This document shows positions 28,148 to 36,574 of a DNA stretch of 64,000 nucleotides, one piece after another (position 1 is the stretch's first letter; every line of letters starts with the position of its first letter). This DNA is from Blastocatellia bacterium (GTDB lineage Bacteria > Acidobacteriota > Blastocatellia > HR10 > J050). The stretch lies in NCBI GenBank assembly GCA_026985075.1, contig JALSQX010000103.1:35664-99663 (forward strand). The letters are read 5' to 3'. Position numbers and translations under genes: made by a program. The notes below the pieces were generated by a model. It saw only the letters and a program-made list of their open reading frames with translations, made no database searches and was not told where the DNA came from.

Positions 28148-28798
28148 GTGAGCAGGTCGCAAAAGAGTGGGTTGAGCCCGATCAGGACATTGTCCCCCTC
28201 TGATTCTGAATCTCACATGGCGCAATACAAAGCAGAGCAGCTCTCTCGTCGGCACCTTCGTTCTCTACTCGCCTCCGCCCAGGCGGGCGATGCTGAGGCG
28301 CGAGAGCAAATTTTTTTATTTTTACACACAAGATTTTTAGCCCTCGCGAAACTAAGAGTCATGGAGGAGGATGCGCGGGAGATCGTGCAGGAGACGTTGA
28401 TTGTGGTTGATCAGCATTTATCCAGGTTCGAGACCGTAGAACACATGATCGCTTTCACCGATGGGGTCTTGCGCAATAAAATTGGAAATTTCTATCGAAC
28501 GCGCGATCGTCGAGGGCAACATTGGGTCGAGTGGGATAAGGCCCCTGAGCCGGTGTATTACATGGATGGAGAGCTTGAGGCCAAGGAATTAGAGCGCATC
28601 CTCTTGGCCGCCATCGATGAGGTGGGCAAGAGGAGCGCAGCCTGCCGAGCAATTCTGTTAGGGTTGTATGAGGGGGCGACCGCAGAGGAACTCTGTGCGC
28701 GACTCGGATTCACCAAGGCGCGGATGGACGAGCATCTCTTCCGCTGCCGAAGAACGCTCCGTCGCATTTTGAGGCGCCGATATAAATTGCGCGTATGA
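28148..28798 (+). CDS. RNA polymerase sigma factor, sigma-70/ECF-like
   Basis: A protein of up to 216 residues. Region 2-like sequence is at about residues 50-105 (FLALAKLRVMEEDAREIVQETL, then HMIAFTDGVLRNKIGNFYR). A C-terminal helix-turn-helix of region 4 type is at about 160-205 (GLYEGATAEELCARLGFTKARMDEHL). The GTG at 28148 has GAGG eight bases upstream; an ATG at 28217 is an alternative. The anti-sigma/TPR gene follows by about 110 bp. Early in the gene is a run of seven T (28311-28317) in an unusually AT-rich patch, a possible slippage site. The likely targets include the neighbouring CHAT gene, by inference. Confidence 0.82.
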   Translation: MSRSQKSGLSPIRTLSPSDSESHMAQYKAEQLSRRHLRSLLASAQAGDAEAREQIFLFLHTRFLALAKLRVMEEDAREIVQETLIVVDQHLSRFETVEHMIAFTDGVLRNKIGNFYRTRDRRGQHWVEWDKAPEPVYYMDGELEAKELERILLAAIDEVGKRSAACRAILLGLYEGATAEELCARLGFTKARMDEHLFRCRRTLRRILRRRYKLRV

Positions 28799-28908
28799 GC
28801 AACTGAACGGCGGGCACGCGAACCGAGCGTTGTCCTCGCCGAGAGCACGATCGAGCTCCTGCCGTGCCCCTTCGCCTTTTCATTGTGCATCGGAGGAATG
28901 AGAGAGCG

Positions 28909-29754
28909 ATGAAATGTACAGATCCTCATATTGGACGATTGATTACGCGCTATGAGTTTGGCGCGTTGAATGAATCCGAGCGAGCGATTTTTCTCGATCA
29001 CCTCATCGAGTGTACGTACTGCCATAATGAAGTGTACTCTATGCGGCCATTCATGGAGGTACTCCGAAACCACCGACAGGAGGCGCAGCGCCGGATGGCT
29101 CACAAAGAGATGCGGGCGCTGTTATCCCTGACTCGAGGTCCATCGTCTCCGTGGTTCAGAAAGCCTCTGCTGATGGCCGCATCGATACTGGTTGTGATTT
29201 GCTTGGGTCTTGTGGCCATTTATCTCATGCGACTGCGCTCGACGCCAGAAATGGTGACCCAGCCGCGCACTGTGCGACCGGAGAGTGAGATCGCTGGAGC
29301 CAGACCACTCCCCTGGTCCGACGTCGCGATTCCCAAAGCTCCGTATCAACCACCGGAGCAACCGGGCCGGCTGCGCGGCGAGGGCCGTGGGAGTCCATTC
29401 CAGCGCGCCATGGCCGCTTATCAGCGAGATGACTTTGCCACTACCGCTCAACAATTGGAGGCCGTCACCCGGTTGAATCCCGGTCACGCTCGCGCCTATT
29501 TCTATTGGGGCGTCTCTTTACTTCTGCTTGATCAGAGCCGAGAGGCAATTTTTCCTCTCAAACGAGCGATTCGATTAGGTAATGGGACGCTACGTGAACA
29601 AGGCCACTACTATCTGGCTCTGGCTTACCTGAAAACCGATCAGCCTCGTCGAGCTCTCCAGGAACTGGATGAAGTCGCCGCCTTGAGCGGGGCGTATCGA
29701 GAGAGGGCCGAGAAGCTGCGGGAGCAGATTCGTCAGTGGCTCAATCGCCATTGA
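28909..29754 (+). CDS. Membrane-anchored zinc-finger anti-sigma factor with TPR repeats
   Basis: A 281-residue protein from the ATG at 28909 (GGAGG about 12 bases upstream). The N-terminus carries the anti-sigma zinc-finger motif HLIECTYC (H-x3-C-x2-C), about residues 32-39. One transmembrane helix follows (LLMAASILVVICLGLVAIYLM, about 88-108) and then a linker. The periplasmic part has TPRs (FQRAMAAYQRDDFATTAQQ; GHYYLALAYLKTDQPRRALQELDEV). The layout predicts that the cytosolic finger binds the upstream sigma factor while the TPR part senses an envelope signal or protein. The CHAT-TPR protein is an obvious candidate partner; that link is inferred. Confidence 0.85.
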   Translation: MKCTDPHIGRLITRYEFGALNESERAIFLDHLIECTYCHNEVYSMRPFMEVLRNHRQEAQRRMAHKEMRALLSLTRGPSSPWFRKPLLMAASILVVICLGLVAIYLMRLRSTPEMVTQPRTVRPESEIAGARPLPWSDVAIPKAPYQPPEQPGRLRGEGRGSPFQRAMAAYQRDDFATTAQQLEAVTRLNPGHARAYFYWGVSLLLLDQSREAIFPLKRAIRLGNGTLREQGHYYLALAYLKTDQPRRALQELDEVAALSGAYRERAEKLREQIRQWLNRH

Positions 29755-29774
29755 GCGCCGCAGGGTCTCTATCC

Positions 29775-30420
29775 CAGCGGCGGGGCTTCCTGAGGGATGG
29801 GAATAGGCCGCTAACCAGCGGCTAACCTGAAACCTCCCCGCCGGCAAGCCGCGGGGGTTCCTCAAACCGACCGCTCCTTCCCACGAACCACGCTCCCCGC
29901 CGGCGAGCGGCGGGGCTTCCCGGGAGGATCGTTCTCCCCCGACTAGCTCTCAATTGACCCCTCCCTACCGCTAGCGGTGGGGCTTCCCAAAGGTGGGAAG
30001 ATGAACCCGAACTAGCCAGCACATGACGGCTCCCCGCTGACGAGCAGCGGGGTTCCCCAGGCCCAGAACTCGCCTCCGGGATCACGTGAGGTCATCAGCT
30101 AGTCCACGCCGTCCCCCTCTCAAAGGCCCCGGAGCTCGCCTCCGGGGATGGTTACGTTCTTGACTCATAGCACGAAATGTGATCCTTCCTGCCGGCGAGC
30201 GGCTGGGCTTCTCTATGGGCGGCTGCCCCCGCTCGACCAGCTCACAACTGACCCCTCCCTACCCTCAAGCGGTGGGGGCTCTTCCGATGGCGGAACGGCC
30301 TCTGGAGTGGCGATTAAGGTGACCCCTTCCCGCCGACCCGCGGCGGGGCTTCCCGGGAGGATCGTTCTCGCTCGACTGGCTAGCAACTGAGTCCTTCCCG
30401 CTGGGGAGCGGCGGGATCTC
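29775..30420. repeat. Right palindromic repeat array, about ten units of roughly 68 bp
   Basis: Imperfect hairpins of the type CCCCGCCGGCGAGCGGCGGGG begin near 29836, 29895, 29963, 30032, 30127, 30187, 30257, 30329 and 30397, with a half unit at 29775. Spacing is 59-72 bp with one gap of 95. The linker between hairpins is also conserved in several units (GGGAGGATCGTTCTC, then CGACTAGCT and CAACTGAC). Reverse-complemented, these match the left array (GCTAGTCGAGCG, GATCCTCCCGGGAAG). The array ends about 120 bp before the tRNA-Arg promoter. No open frame of interest lies within it. Confidence 0.85.
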
Positions 30421-30538
30421 TCCCACGCTCTGGAGCCGGGCTCTGGGGATCATCGCCCGTCTCCTCCGAAAATGTGGCGCGAGATGATAACTTGCGCTCC
30501 ACCCTCCGCCGATGTCGCGCCAGGCATATTGGAGCATC

Positions 30539-30568
30539 TTGACGAAGAGGCGACCTCTTGACTATTCT
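30539..30568 (+). promoter_or_regulatory. Candidate promoter of tRNA-Arg
   Basis: TTGACG (30539-30544) and TATTCT (30563-30568) are separated by 18 bp. Transcription would start near 30575, about ten bases before the mature tRNA. Confidence 0.5.
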
Positions 30569-30584
30569 TTATGAGCGCAAGGGC

Positions 30585-30661
<77 letters not shown>

Positions 30662-30838
30662 TCTCTATATCTGCCGCCTTATTTGCTCCCTTGATGGAAA
30701 TAGATCTGCATCGTATTTTGACCCCCTAAACCGTGTACTAGAATGCGGATAGGATCTCACGCGCCCATTTGTGCTAGAAAACTATCCCTTGATCTCTACA
30801 GTGTGGCTTGGCATGTCGTAGCCGAGTTCTATGATTTT

Positions 30839-30862
30839 AGGGTCTTTTTTTGGGCCCTTTTC
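30839..30862 (+). terminator. Possible rho-independent terminator downstream of tRNA-Arg
   Basis: AGGGTC (30839-30844) can pair with GGCCCT (30853-30858) around a T-rich 8-base loop, and a run of four T follows. It is about 180 bp after the tRNA. The stem is only 6 bp with one G-T pair, so the call is tentative. Confidence 0.35.
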
Positions 30863-30887
30863 ACGATCACAGTCATGTAGTGCCCCA

Positions 30888-31601
30888 TTAATCAACCCAG
30901 GCATTGTCTTCCCCCACATTCAGGCGCTGTACTCGCCAAGGTGTTTTTTGTCCCAATTTGGAAAAGCTCAACCGAACTCTGAACGGCTCCCCCCTTGACG
31001 GGGCATTACGACCGGCAATCCATATCGTATCACAGGCATTAGGGACATACGTTTCCTCTAACAATCCGTTAGGCAACGCCGCAATAGTAACTCTTTCGAG
31101 CAAATTATGCTCACCCGGTACTTCGCTTTTTCGATAACGGTAATGAACAAAGATCGTCGTGGTGAGAAACCTATCGTTCCCGAGGCAGTAGATAGGGTCT
31201 AATCCAGGTTTCTTATCTACCAATTCCCCTCCTCTTTTCTGTCGCACACGCAGCGATGTCTGTGAAATTTGCAGCGTTGCACTGGTATCGTTCTTCTCTG
31301 CCTTAGAGTCGACAAGAAGCGCCTGCCGCACAGAAAAGTCCGGACAAAAAACATATCCGGCTCTCTTGAAATCCATAGCGCCAAAGATTCTTTCCGGAAG
31401 TGGAAATCCAGGGAGCCTCTCCAAAGCCTCACGGGTCACATCTTCAGCAATGTCTCTCACCTCATCTGGAGAATGCTTGAAGATTCTCACCGCTTCAGGT
31501 AGAAAGTCTCGGAGGGACTGGAAGACAATACGAATAGAGACTCTCTCTACCTCTTCTATTTGCTGCCTAGTGAGTTGATCGGGCTCAAGAAGATTTGACA
31601 T
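30888..31601 (-). CDS. Type II restriction endonuclease, SfiI-like
   Basis: A 237-residue protein that resembles SfiI along its length. Shared features include an N-terminal EEVERVSIRIVFQSL, then IAEDVTREALERL, a PD-(D/E)XK-like core with LLVDSKAEKND (about residue 96), TTIFVHYRYR, and the C-terminal APSRGEPFRVRLSF and PWRVQRLNV. SfiI cuts GGCCNNNNNGGCC as a tetramer bridging two sites; specificity here is inferred from similarity. The start overlaps the methylase gene by 17 bp. The gene is clearly more AT-rich than the chromosome around it, which supports horizontal acquisition. Confidence 0.82.
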   Translation of the reverse strand: MSNLLEPDQLTRQQIEEVERVSIRIVFQSLRDFLPEAVRIFKHSPDEVRDIAEDVTREALERLPGFPLPERIFGAMDFKRAGYVFCPDFSVRQALLVDSKAEKNDTSATLQISQTSLRVRQKRGGELVDKKPGLDPIYCLGNDRFLTTTIFVHYRYRKSEVPGEHNLLERVTIAALPNGLLEETYVPNACDTIWIAGRNAPSRGEPFRVRLSFSKLGQKTPWRVQRLNVGEDNAWVD

Positions 31602-32640
31602 GGAGCGGGAACTTCTCGCTCAGTTTCGCGATACGTCGCGAGGCTTGTTTCACGTACTTCTGGTTTATTTCAATTCCGATATATTGACGACGTTCAGTGA
31701 TGGCCGCCTCCACTGTTGTCCCGCTGCCCAAAAAGCAGTCAAGGACAATGTCCCCGGGATCAGTCAGTAGTCGGATCACCCGTCTCGGAAGCTCCAGAGG
31801 GAACTTGGCAGGATGGTCGTCATTCGATCTCACTGACGGAAACATCCAAACACTCCGCGAACCCCACTCTTTCCATTCCTTCTTGGTCAGTCGGCGACGA
31901 TCAAATTTTGTTATCCCCGGCTTCCAAAAGAAATAAAGGTATTCAAACTCATCGACAGAGCGATAAGACAAACTCGTCCACCGGGAATTTTCCCACGCCG
32001 CATCCTTAACCCAGATTCGGCGATCATAAAGATAGAAACCCGCTGATAAGCCCCATTCCTCTATGAGTCCGCCAACAATCTTCACACGAGTCTGTGAATC
32101 ATACTTTCCGCCCCTGATGTTGTTTCCATTAAGTCGCCTGTCAATGGTCTGCTCGCTGCAACCGAGAAGCTTCGCCAGTTCGTATCTGTTGTAATTGGGA
32201 TGTTCCTTCATGGCTTTTAATACGTCTTCCCTCGTCACCGGGGAGCGCCGACGACACACAGCCTCAGCCTGAATCTTTGGCATAGAGGGATCTTTAAAAC
32301 AGAGAATATCTGCTATGTTAATCACAAGGAATGCTCCCGGTTTTATGATTGGATAATGGAGCTGAATAACCGTCTTAAGGAGAGTTTGCCAATCCTCAAA
32401 GGTCATGTGGGATTCATACTCCTTGCCCACAAAGTAGGGAGGAGACCACACACTAAGGGCTACGCTATTGGGTTTTATCTTCGGTAAAAGAACTCTGGCG
32501 TCACCTAGGTAGATTTTGTTGGGTCGTAAATATTCTCCCGCGCTTGGGACGGAAATGTACGAAGAGGCCAATTGCTCTTTGAGAGGCTCAGGCAGCCGAT
32601 CAAAATTAAATCCTAACTGTGCAGTATCCGCTCTGGACAT
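31585..32640 (-). CDS. DNA methyltransferase of the SfiI-type system with an internal helix-turn-helix
   Basis: A 351-residue methylase with permuted motifs: the catalytic SPPYF is near residue 66 and the SAM motif FLGSGTT near residue 308. That order and the SPPY form fit an N4-cytosine enzyme. Between them, about residues 133-175, is an inserted helix-turn-helix-like segment (TREDVLKAMKEHPNYNRYELAKLLGCSEQTIDRRL) separate from the catalytic fold. Several type II methylases use an added helix-turn-helix to repress their own operon, so autoregulation is plausible. The promoter region upstream has phased repeats that could be the target. The endonuclease gene overlaps its 3' end. Confidence 0.87.
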   Translation of the reverse strand: MSRADTAQLGFNFDRLPEPLKEQLASSYISVPSAGEYLRPNKIYLGDARVLLPKIKPNSVALSVWSPPYFVGKEYESHMTFEDWQTLLKTVIQLHYPIIKPGAFLVINIADILCFKDPSMPKIQAEAVCRRRSPVTREDVLKAMKEHPNYNRYELAKLLGCSEQTIDRRLNGNNIRGGKYDSQTRVKIVGGLIEEWGLSAGFYLYDRRIWVKDAAWENSRWTSLSYRSVDEFEYLYFFWKPGITKFDRRRLTKKEWKEWGSRSVWMFPSVRSNDDHPAKFPLELPRRVIRLLTDPGDIVLDCFLGSGTTVEAAITERRQYIGIEINQKYVKQASRRIAKLSEKFPLHVKSS

Positions 32641-32695
32641 GAGCTTAACCCCTTTCAGTGTTTAACTTTCTACTGGCTTGCATGAATACTACACA

Positions 32696-32735
32696 GTATC
32701 CTTTCGTATCATTCCGTACCATTTGGTAACACACG
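32696..32735. repeat. Four phased 10-bp direct repeats at the restriction-operon promoter
   Basis: Read on the plus strand the units begin GTATC, GTATC, GTACC and GTAAC at 32696, 32706, 32716 and 32726, spaced exactly one helical turn. They cover the predicted transcription start of the methylase-endonuclease operon on the minus strand, which fits an operator. The degeneracy at the last unit leaves some chance of coincidence. Confidence 0.45.
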
Positions 32736-32737
32736 CT

Positions 32738-32768
32738 ATTATATTCGACAATCCAGGAAGTCTGTCAA
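32738..32768 (-). promoter_or_regulatory. Candidate sigma-70 promoter of the SfiI-type operon
   Basis: On the minus strand a perfect TTGACA (32763-32768) and a perfect TATAAT (32738-32743) are separated by 19 bp, two more than optimal. A long spacer with consensus boxes is typical of promoters that need an activator or are kept weak. The predicted leader is about 90 bases before the methylase ATG at 32640. The remainder of 32769-33084 shows nothing else. Confidence 0.5.
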
Positions 32769-33084
32769 GCCGCAAGATGTGTTGACATCGCGGAGGGGCA
32801 TCAGTATATTCCATGTGCGTGTGTTGAGCGCGAGTATTATCCGGAGAGCGGGAATCCGCTCTCCTTATTTATTCGCCCCAATGCCTGAGGAGCTGCTCCG
32901 GGCCTCCATACTTTTCCCTGGAATTGCTCGTAGCCCCACAGGTCACACCGAACGAAGAACGAACGACTCTCGCAGAAGCTTCAACCAATTCCTGAAAGAA
33001 CGCTCCATTTCGTCCCTTCCGTTCCTCCGAATTCCCAGTATAATGGGAGACCACTGTGAACCGACGAACCTGAGGAGGTTATCG

Positions 33085-34401
33085 ATGGCCATCTTCTCGC
33101 CCAGGATGATGAGAGCAATCAGATCCCGCTTCTGGTACGTCGCCGAAGATGGTGGCGGACGGAAGAGAATCTTCTTCGACAATGCCGCCGGCAGCCTGGT
33201 GCTCAAGCGAGCCCACGCAGCCATTGAGCGATATTCTCGCCTCAGTTCCTATGGTGGTGGTTATTTCCCCGATGCCTCGGTCGTTGACCATCTCATGGAA
33301 CACGCCCGGCGGAGCGTGGCGATGCTCTTGAACGCCCCATCGCCAGCGTCTATATTCACTGGAGAATCGGCCACCGCCGTACTCAAGCGACTCGCCGAAG
33401 CCATTCTTCCTTCACTGCCTGATCGTTGCACTCTCATTGTCTCGGCGGCCGATCACAACGCCAACATTGATCCTTGGCGCAGAACGGCCGAACAACTGGC
33501 CAATAAGAGACTTCGCGTCAAGCAGGTGACTTTCAGTCGTGCCACGGGCACCATCGATCTCGATCATCTGGAATCGCTTCTGGATGAGCGCGTGGGCCTC
33601 GTCGCTGTCTCGCATGCTTCCAATGTATTAGGCGCCGAAAATCCGATTGCCGAGATTCGCCACCTCCTGGATCAAAAAGCCCCTGAAGCCCTTCTCATCG
33701 TCGACGGCGTTCATTTCATCCCTCATGGCCCTGCTGATGTGCAAGCCCTGGGCGTCGATGCCTATGTTTTTTCCAGTTACAAGGTCTTCGCCCAACGAGG
33801 CATCTGTTTCGCTTATGCCAATGATCGCATCCTGCAACTACCACACTACAAATTAGCTCCCGCCCCGGACGTTCCACCGGAGAGCTGGGAATGGGGGTTT
33901 CGCAATCCCGCCGATCTGGCGCCTATCACTGAGGTCGTTCAATATCTGGCCTGGCTTGGCCAGCAGTGCTTCCCTTCGGCTTCGGCCAAAGATCCTCGAG
34001 AGCTCGGACACTGCGTGCGACTGGGGCAAACGGCCATTCGCCAGTACGAACACGAGCTCGTTCGAGCGATGCTCGATGGGGTTGGCCATACGCCAGGATT
34101 ACGGGCCATTGGCGGGGTCACCATTTATGGTGCGCAACATCCGACCACTATTCATCTGAAAGAACCGACCTTCTCATTCAACATCACGGGCTGGTCCAGC
34201 GGCGATGTAGAGAAGATTCTCTGGGATCGATATCGTATTGCTGTGCGCGCCGGAGATCACTACGCTCGAGAGACGCTCCATCACCTCGGCATTACCGACT
34301 GCGTGCGCGCCTCCTTGGCCCATTACAATACACTTGAGGAAGTTGAAAAATTCCTCATCGCCATCCAACACATCGCTCGCCACGACCAGCGCCGCGAATG
34401 A
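33085..34401 (+). CDS. PLP-dependent class V aminotransferase (SufS-like fold, lacking the desulfurase cysteine)
   Basis: A 438-residue protein from the ATG at 33085, with GAGGAGG just upstream; an in-frame extension back to 32779 is unlikely to be translated. It has the fold-type I features: FFDNAAGSLV near the start, LIVDGVHFIPHG with the cofactor-binding Asp and His, and the PLP lysine in FSSYKVFAQRG. In SufS-type cysteine desulfurases a cysteine lies in an RxGxHCA loop; here the loop reads RAGDHYARE, with tyrosine instead. It therefore probably is not a cysteine desulfurase. Related lyases or isopenicillin-epimerase-like enzymes are alternatives. It appears monocistronic. Confidence 0.85.
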   Translation: MAIFSPRMMRAIRSRFWYVAEDGGGRKRIFFDNAAGSLVLKRAHAAIERYSRLSSYGGGYFPDASVVDHLMEHARRSVAMLLNAPSPASIFTGESATAVLKRLAEAILPSLPDRCTLIVSAADHNANIDPWRRTAEQLANKRLRVKQVTFSRATGTIDLDHLESLLDERVGLVAVSHASNVLGAENPIAEIRHLLDQKAPEALLIVDGVHFIPHGPADVQALGVDAYVFSSYKVFAQRGICFAYANDRILQLPHYKLAPAPDVPPESWEWGFRNPADLAPITEVVQYLAWLGQQCFPSASAKDPRELGHCVRLGQTAIRQYEHELVRAMLDGVGHTPGLRAIGGVTIYGAQHPTTIHLKEPTFSFNITGWSSGDVEKILWDRYRIAVRAGDHYARETLHHLGITDCVRASLAHYNTLEEVEKFLIAIQHIARHDQRRE

Positions 34402-34786
34402 TTCTGGCCTTCGCTTCCACCAGGGAACGAGAGTAAGAGCAATCACTGGGAGCGGGAACAGGATAATCAGCCCTCGAACAGTGAGGTTGAAAGACCAGCG
34501 ATGGCGAGTCTCGTCTCGAAAGAGAGCTTGACAGCCGCAAGAATTTACAGTATAAGGAGAGGGAGTCGGCGAGTTGATAGTGAGTTCCTCGAGAGCGACA
34601 TTGCGTCCCGATGAAGAGACGTCCAGAGCTGAAGCGCGACGTGGCGATGGGCCGGCTCGCCCAAGGGCACGGAGTTGACGGTACATGGAGTACCGGATGG
34701 CCGGATCAACCGGCTCGATGAATGAGAAAAAGCACGCCGTGCCCGATGAGACGCGCGAATCATCTTGATGAAGGAGGGCTATAACC
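34402..34786. other. 385-bp intergenic region without a recognised feature
   Basis: No gene, repeat or RNA was recognised between the aminotransferase and the small membrane protein. A GAAGGAGGG ribosome binding site for the next gene lies at its end. Confidence 0.4.
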
Positions 34787-35119
34787 ATGCAAAAGGTGGG
34801 AAGCTGGGCGTTCATCATTGGTGTGGTCATCGCCATCGTGGCTGGCGTTATTACCTTGAAACCGTGGCTCGCCAGCGTGCTGATCATCCTGGGGCTCATT
34901 GTGGGATTCCTGAATATCACTGCAGCGGAGACCACGTCATTTCTCCTGGCTGTCATTTCACTGGTCATCATTGCCGGATTTGGGGCAGATGTTCTGAAGG
35001 AAATGGCCGTGGTTGGAGATCGGCTCAGTCGTATTTTCTCGGCGCTCCTGGTATTCCTCATTCCGGCGGGGATCGTGGTTGCTCTGAAGTCGATTTACGC
35101 CGTGGCCAAGGAAAAGTAG
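34787..35119 (+). CDS. Small integral membrane protein, unknown function
   Basis: A 110-residue protein with a strong ribosome binding site (GAAGGAGGG). It has about four hydrophobic segments (WAFIIGVVIAIVAGVITL; LASVLIILGLIVGFLNI; TSFLLAVISLVIIAGFGA; IFSALLVFLIPAGIVVAL) and ends with a short basic tail. Between segments 3 and 4 is an amphipathic stretch (DVLKEMAVVGDRLSR). I recognise no named family; similar short four-helix proteins occur in bacteria and archaea. It stands alone. Confidence 0.7.
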   Translation: MQKVGSWAFIIGVVIAIVAGVITLKPWLASVLIILGLIVGFLNITAAETTSFLLAVISLVIIAGFGADVLKEMAVVGDRLSRIFSALLVFLIPAGIVVALKSIYAVAKEK

Positions 35120-35701
35120 CCAGACCTCTCATCGCCGACCAATGATGACGTGATGACATCGCCGCCCCGTCAGGGTAGGATCATCATCCTCGTCGTCGCC
35201 CTGCCGGGACCGGGGGAGAGTTTATCCTTCATGGAGTCTCCGGAGCGTGGCCCCGGCAAGGTTCCTCCCGGGAGGAGAGCCCTGCTTTTCACCGATGGGC
35301 GAAGGCCCTCTCACTGCTGAGAGCGCAATGAGTGAGTGTTGGCGCGCGCGATGGCGCTGGGCGACATTCATTGCCGGGCGTGCTGCACAGGAACGCATGG
35401 TTCGCGCCCCATGCGCAATGGGACTGGGTGGAACCGTCTCCTCCGGATGCGGCACCTGTTCGGGATTGTACGCCACCAGAATTCTCTCCCCTTGCTGCAT
35501 CAGGAACCATGCCGGCAAGCTCATCGAGGAAGCATTCGAGAGAGACCTCGCCTCGTAGCGGAGGAATGCCGCTCCCTTCCCTCCTCCTGATCCGCCATTT
35601 CCCCTCCCCTTGACCGATCTCCAAGAGAACCCTTAGAATGGCTACCCCAATGCCATGGTTAAGCTGCCCGGTAGAGAAAATGCGTCGTGGAGGATGCCTC
35701 A
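35120..35701. other. 582-bp intergenic region without a recognised gene
   Basis: Several short open frames on both strands overlap here, none with a convincing ribosome binding site or recognisable product. The segment CTCCCGGGAGGAG (about 35265-35277) is a short palindrome resembling part of the linker in the repeat arrays at 27.8 and 29.8 kb. The ribosome binding site of the next gene (GGAGG) lies at its end. Confidence 0.4.
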
Positions 35702-36352
35702 ATGACAAAAGAGTGTAGATTGATGGTGGTACTAGGATGCTTCTTACTGATCACCGGATTTGATCTTCCACAACCTGAGCCTAGCGCCTCGTTCCCGCAA
35801 ATGGACTGGAGCGCGGCAGTGGGTACTGGTTCCGTCTATAAATTGGAATCCAAAACCTCCTCTCGAGCTCTGCAGTTTGAAATCGGCGTAGTCGGCAAAG
35901 AAAGCGTCGAAGGTAAAGATGGGTACTGGCTGGAACTCACAACCCACACCGGCCAGGGGCTCATGACCATCAAGATCCTGTGGCTCGATCAGGAGTTGAA
36001 ACGACTGATCATGCAACAGGGTAATAGTGATCCCCTGGAAATGCCCGCTCAATTCCTCCAGCAAATGACCAGGACGATGCCCCAGCTTCAGCAATTGCAA
36101 TACACCCGGGAGACTCTCAAAACGAAGGCCAAACTCATCGGTCAAGAGACGGTGACGGTCCCGGCGGGCACTTTCAAATGCGATCATTATCAGCAACTCA
36201 TGGAAGGGAAAACCCTCGATGTTTGGATCTCCACGGACGTGAAACCGACGGGATTAGTCAAGATGGCGCGCCCGGATTTCACGATGGAACTCATTCGAAC
36301 CATCAGCGATTACAAGAGCAAAATCACCAAGGCGCCACGGAAGATGCTATGA
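35702..36352 (+). CDS. Secreted protein of unknown function, DUF4412/DUF3108-like
   Basis: A 216-residue protein starting at ATG 35702, about 9 bases after GGAGG. The N-terminus is a signal peptide (LMVVLGCFLLITGFDL). The mature domain appears all-beta, with GSVYKLESKTSS, DGYWLELTTHTGQG and the block AKLIGQETVTVPAGTFKCDHYQ, a pattern common in periplasmic lipid- or protein-binding domains such as DUF3108 and DUF4412. It ends TGLVKMARPDFTMEL. The function is not known. It has no same-strand partner. Confidence 0.65.
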   Translation: MTKECRLMVVLGCFLLITGFDLPQPEPSASFPQMDWSAAVGTGSVYKLESKTSSRALQFEIGVVGKESVEGKDGYWLELTTHTGQGLMTIKILWLDQELKRLIMQQGNSDPLEMPAQFLQQMTRTMPQLQQLQYTRETLKTKAKLIGQETVTVPAGTFKCDHYQQLMEGKTLDVWISTDVKPTGLVKMARPDFTMELIRTISDYKSKITKAPRKML

Positions 36353-36574
36353 TCGCCCGAGGGCTCGCCGATCGATGAATGGGATTGATCACTGCACACA
36401 CGACGGGCTTTCCGGTCCGCCTTCACCTCGAACATCCTGAAGCTCGCCGAGCGAAACCGATAGGCGAGATGAGCGGTGACCGAGATCACCGTGAGCCGCC
36501 TCACCGAGAGGCGCCTCGTATGGATGGACGGTGATGAAGATGCCCTCACCAGGCTGCTGAAAGGAGCCACGCCC

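Noticed and set aside
27824..30420. CRISPR array
   Set aside because: The units are palindromic and roughly periodic, but linkers are conserved along with hairpins, the repeats are degenerate, and no cas gene is present.
32779..33084. N-terminal extension of the class V aminotransferase
   Set aside because: The extra 102 residues have no homology pattern, and GAGGAGG directly precedes the ATG at 33085.
36353..36574. Possible gene fragment between the secreted protein and the propeller gene
   Set aside because: Short minus-strand frames exist but none has a start signal or recognisable sequence.
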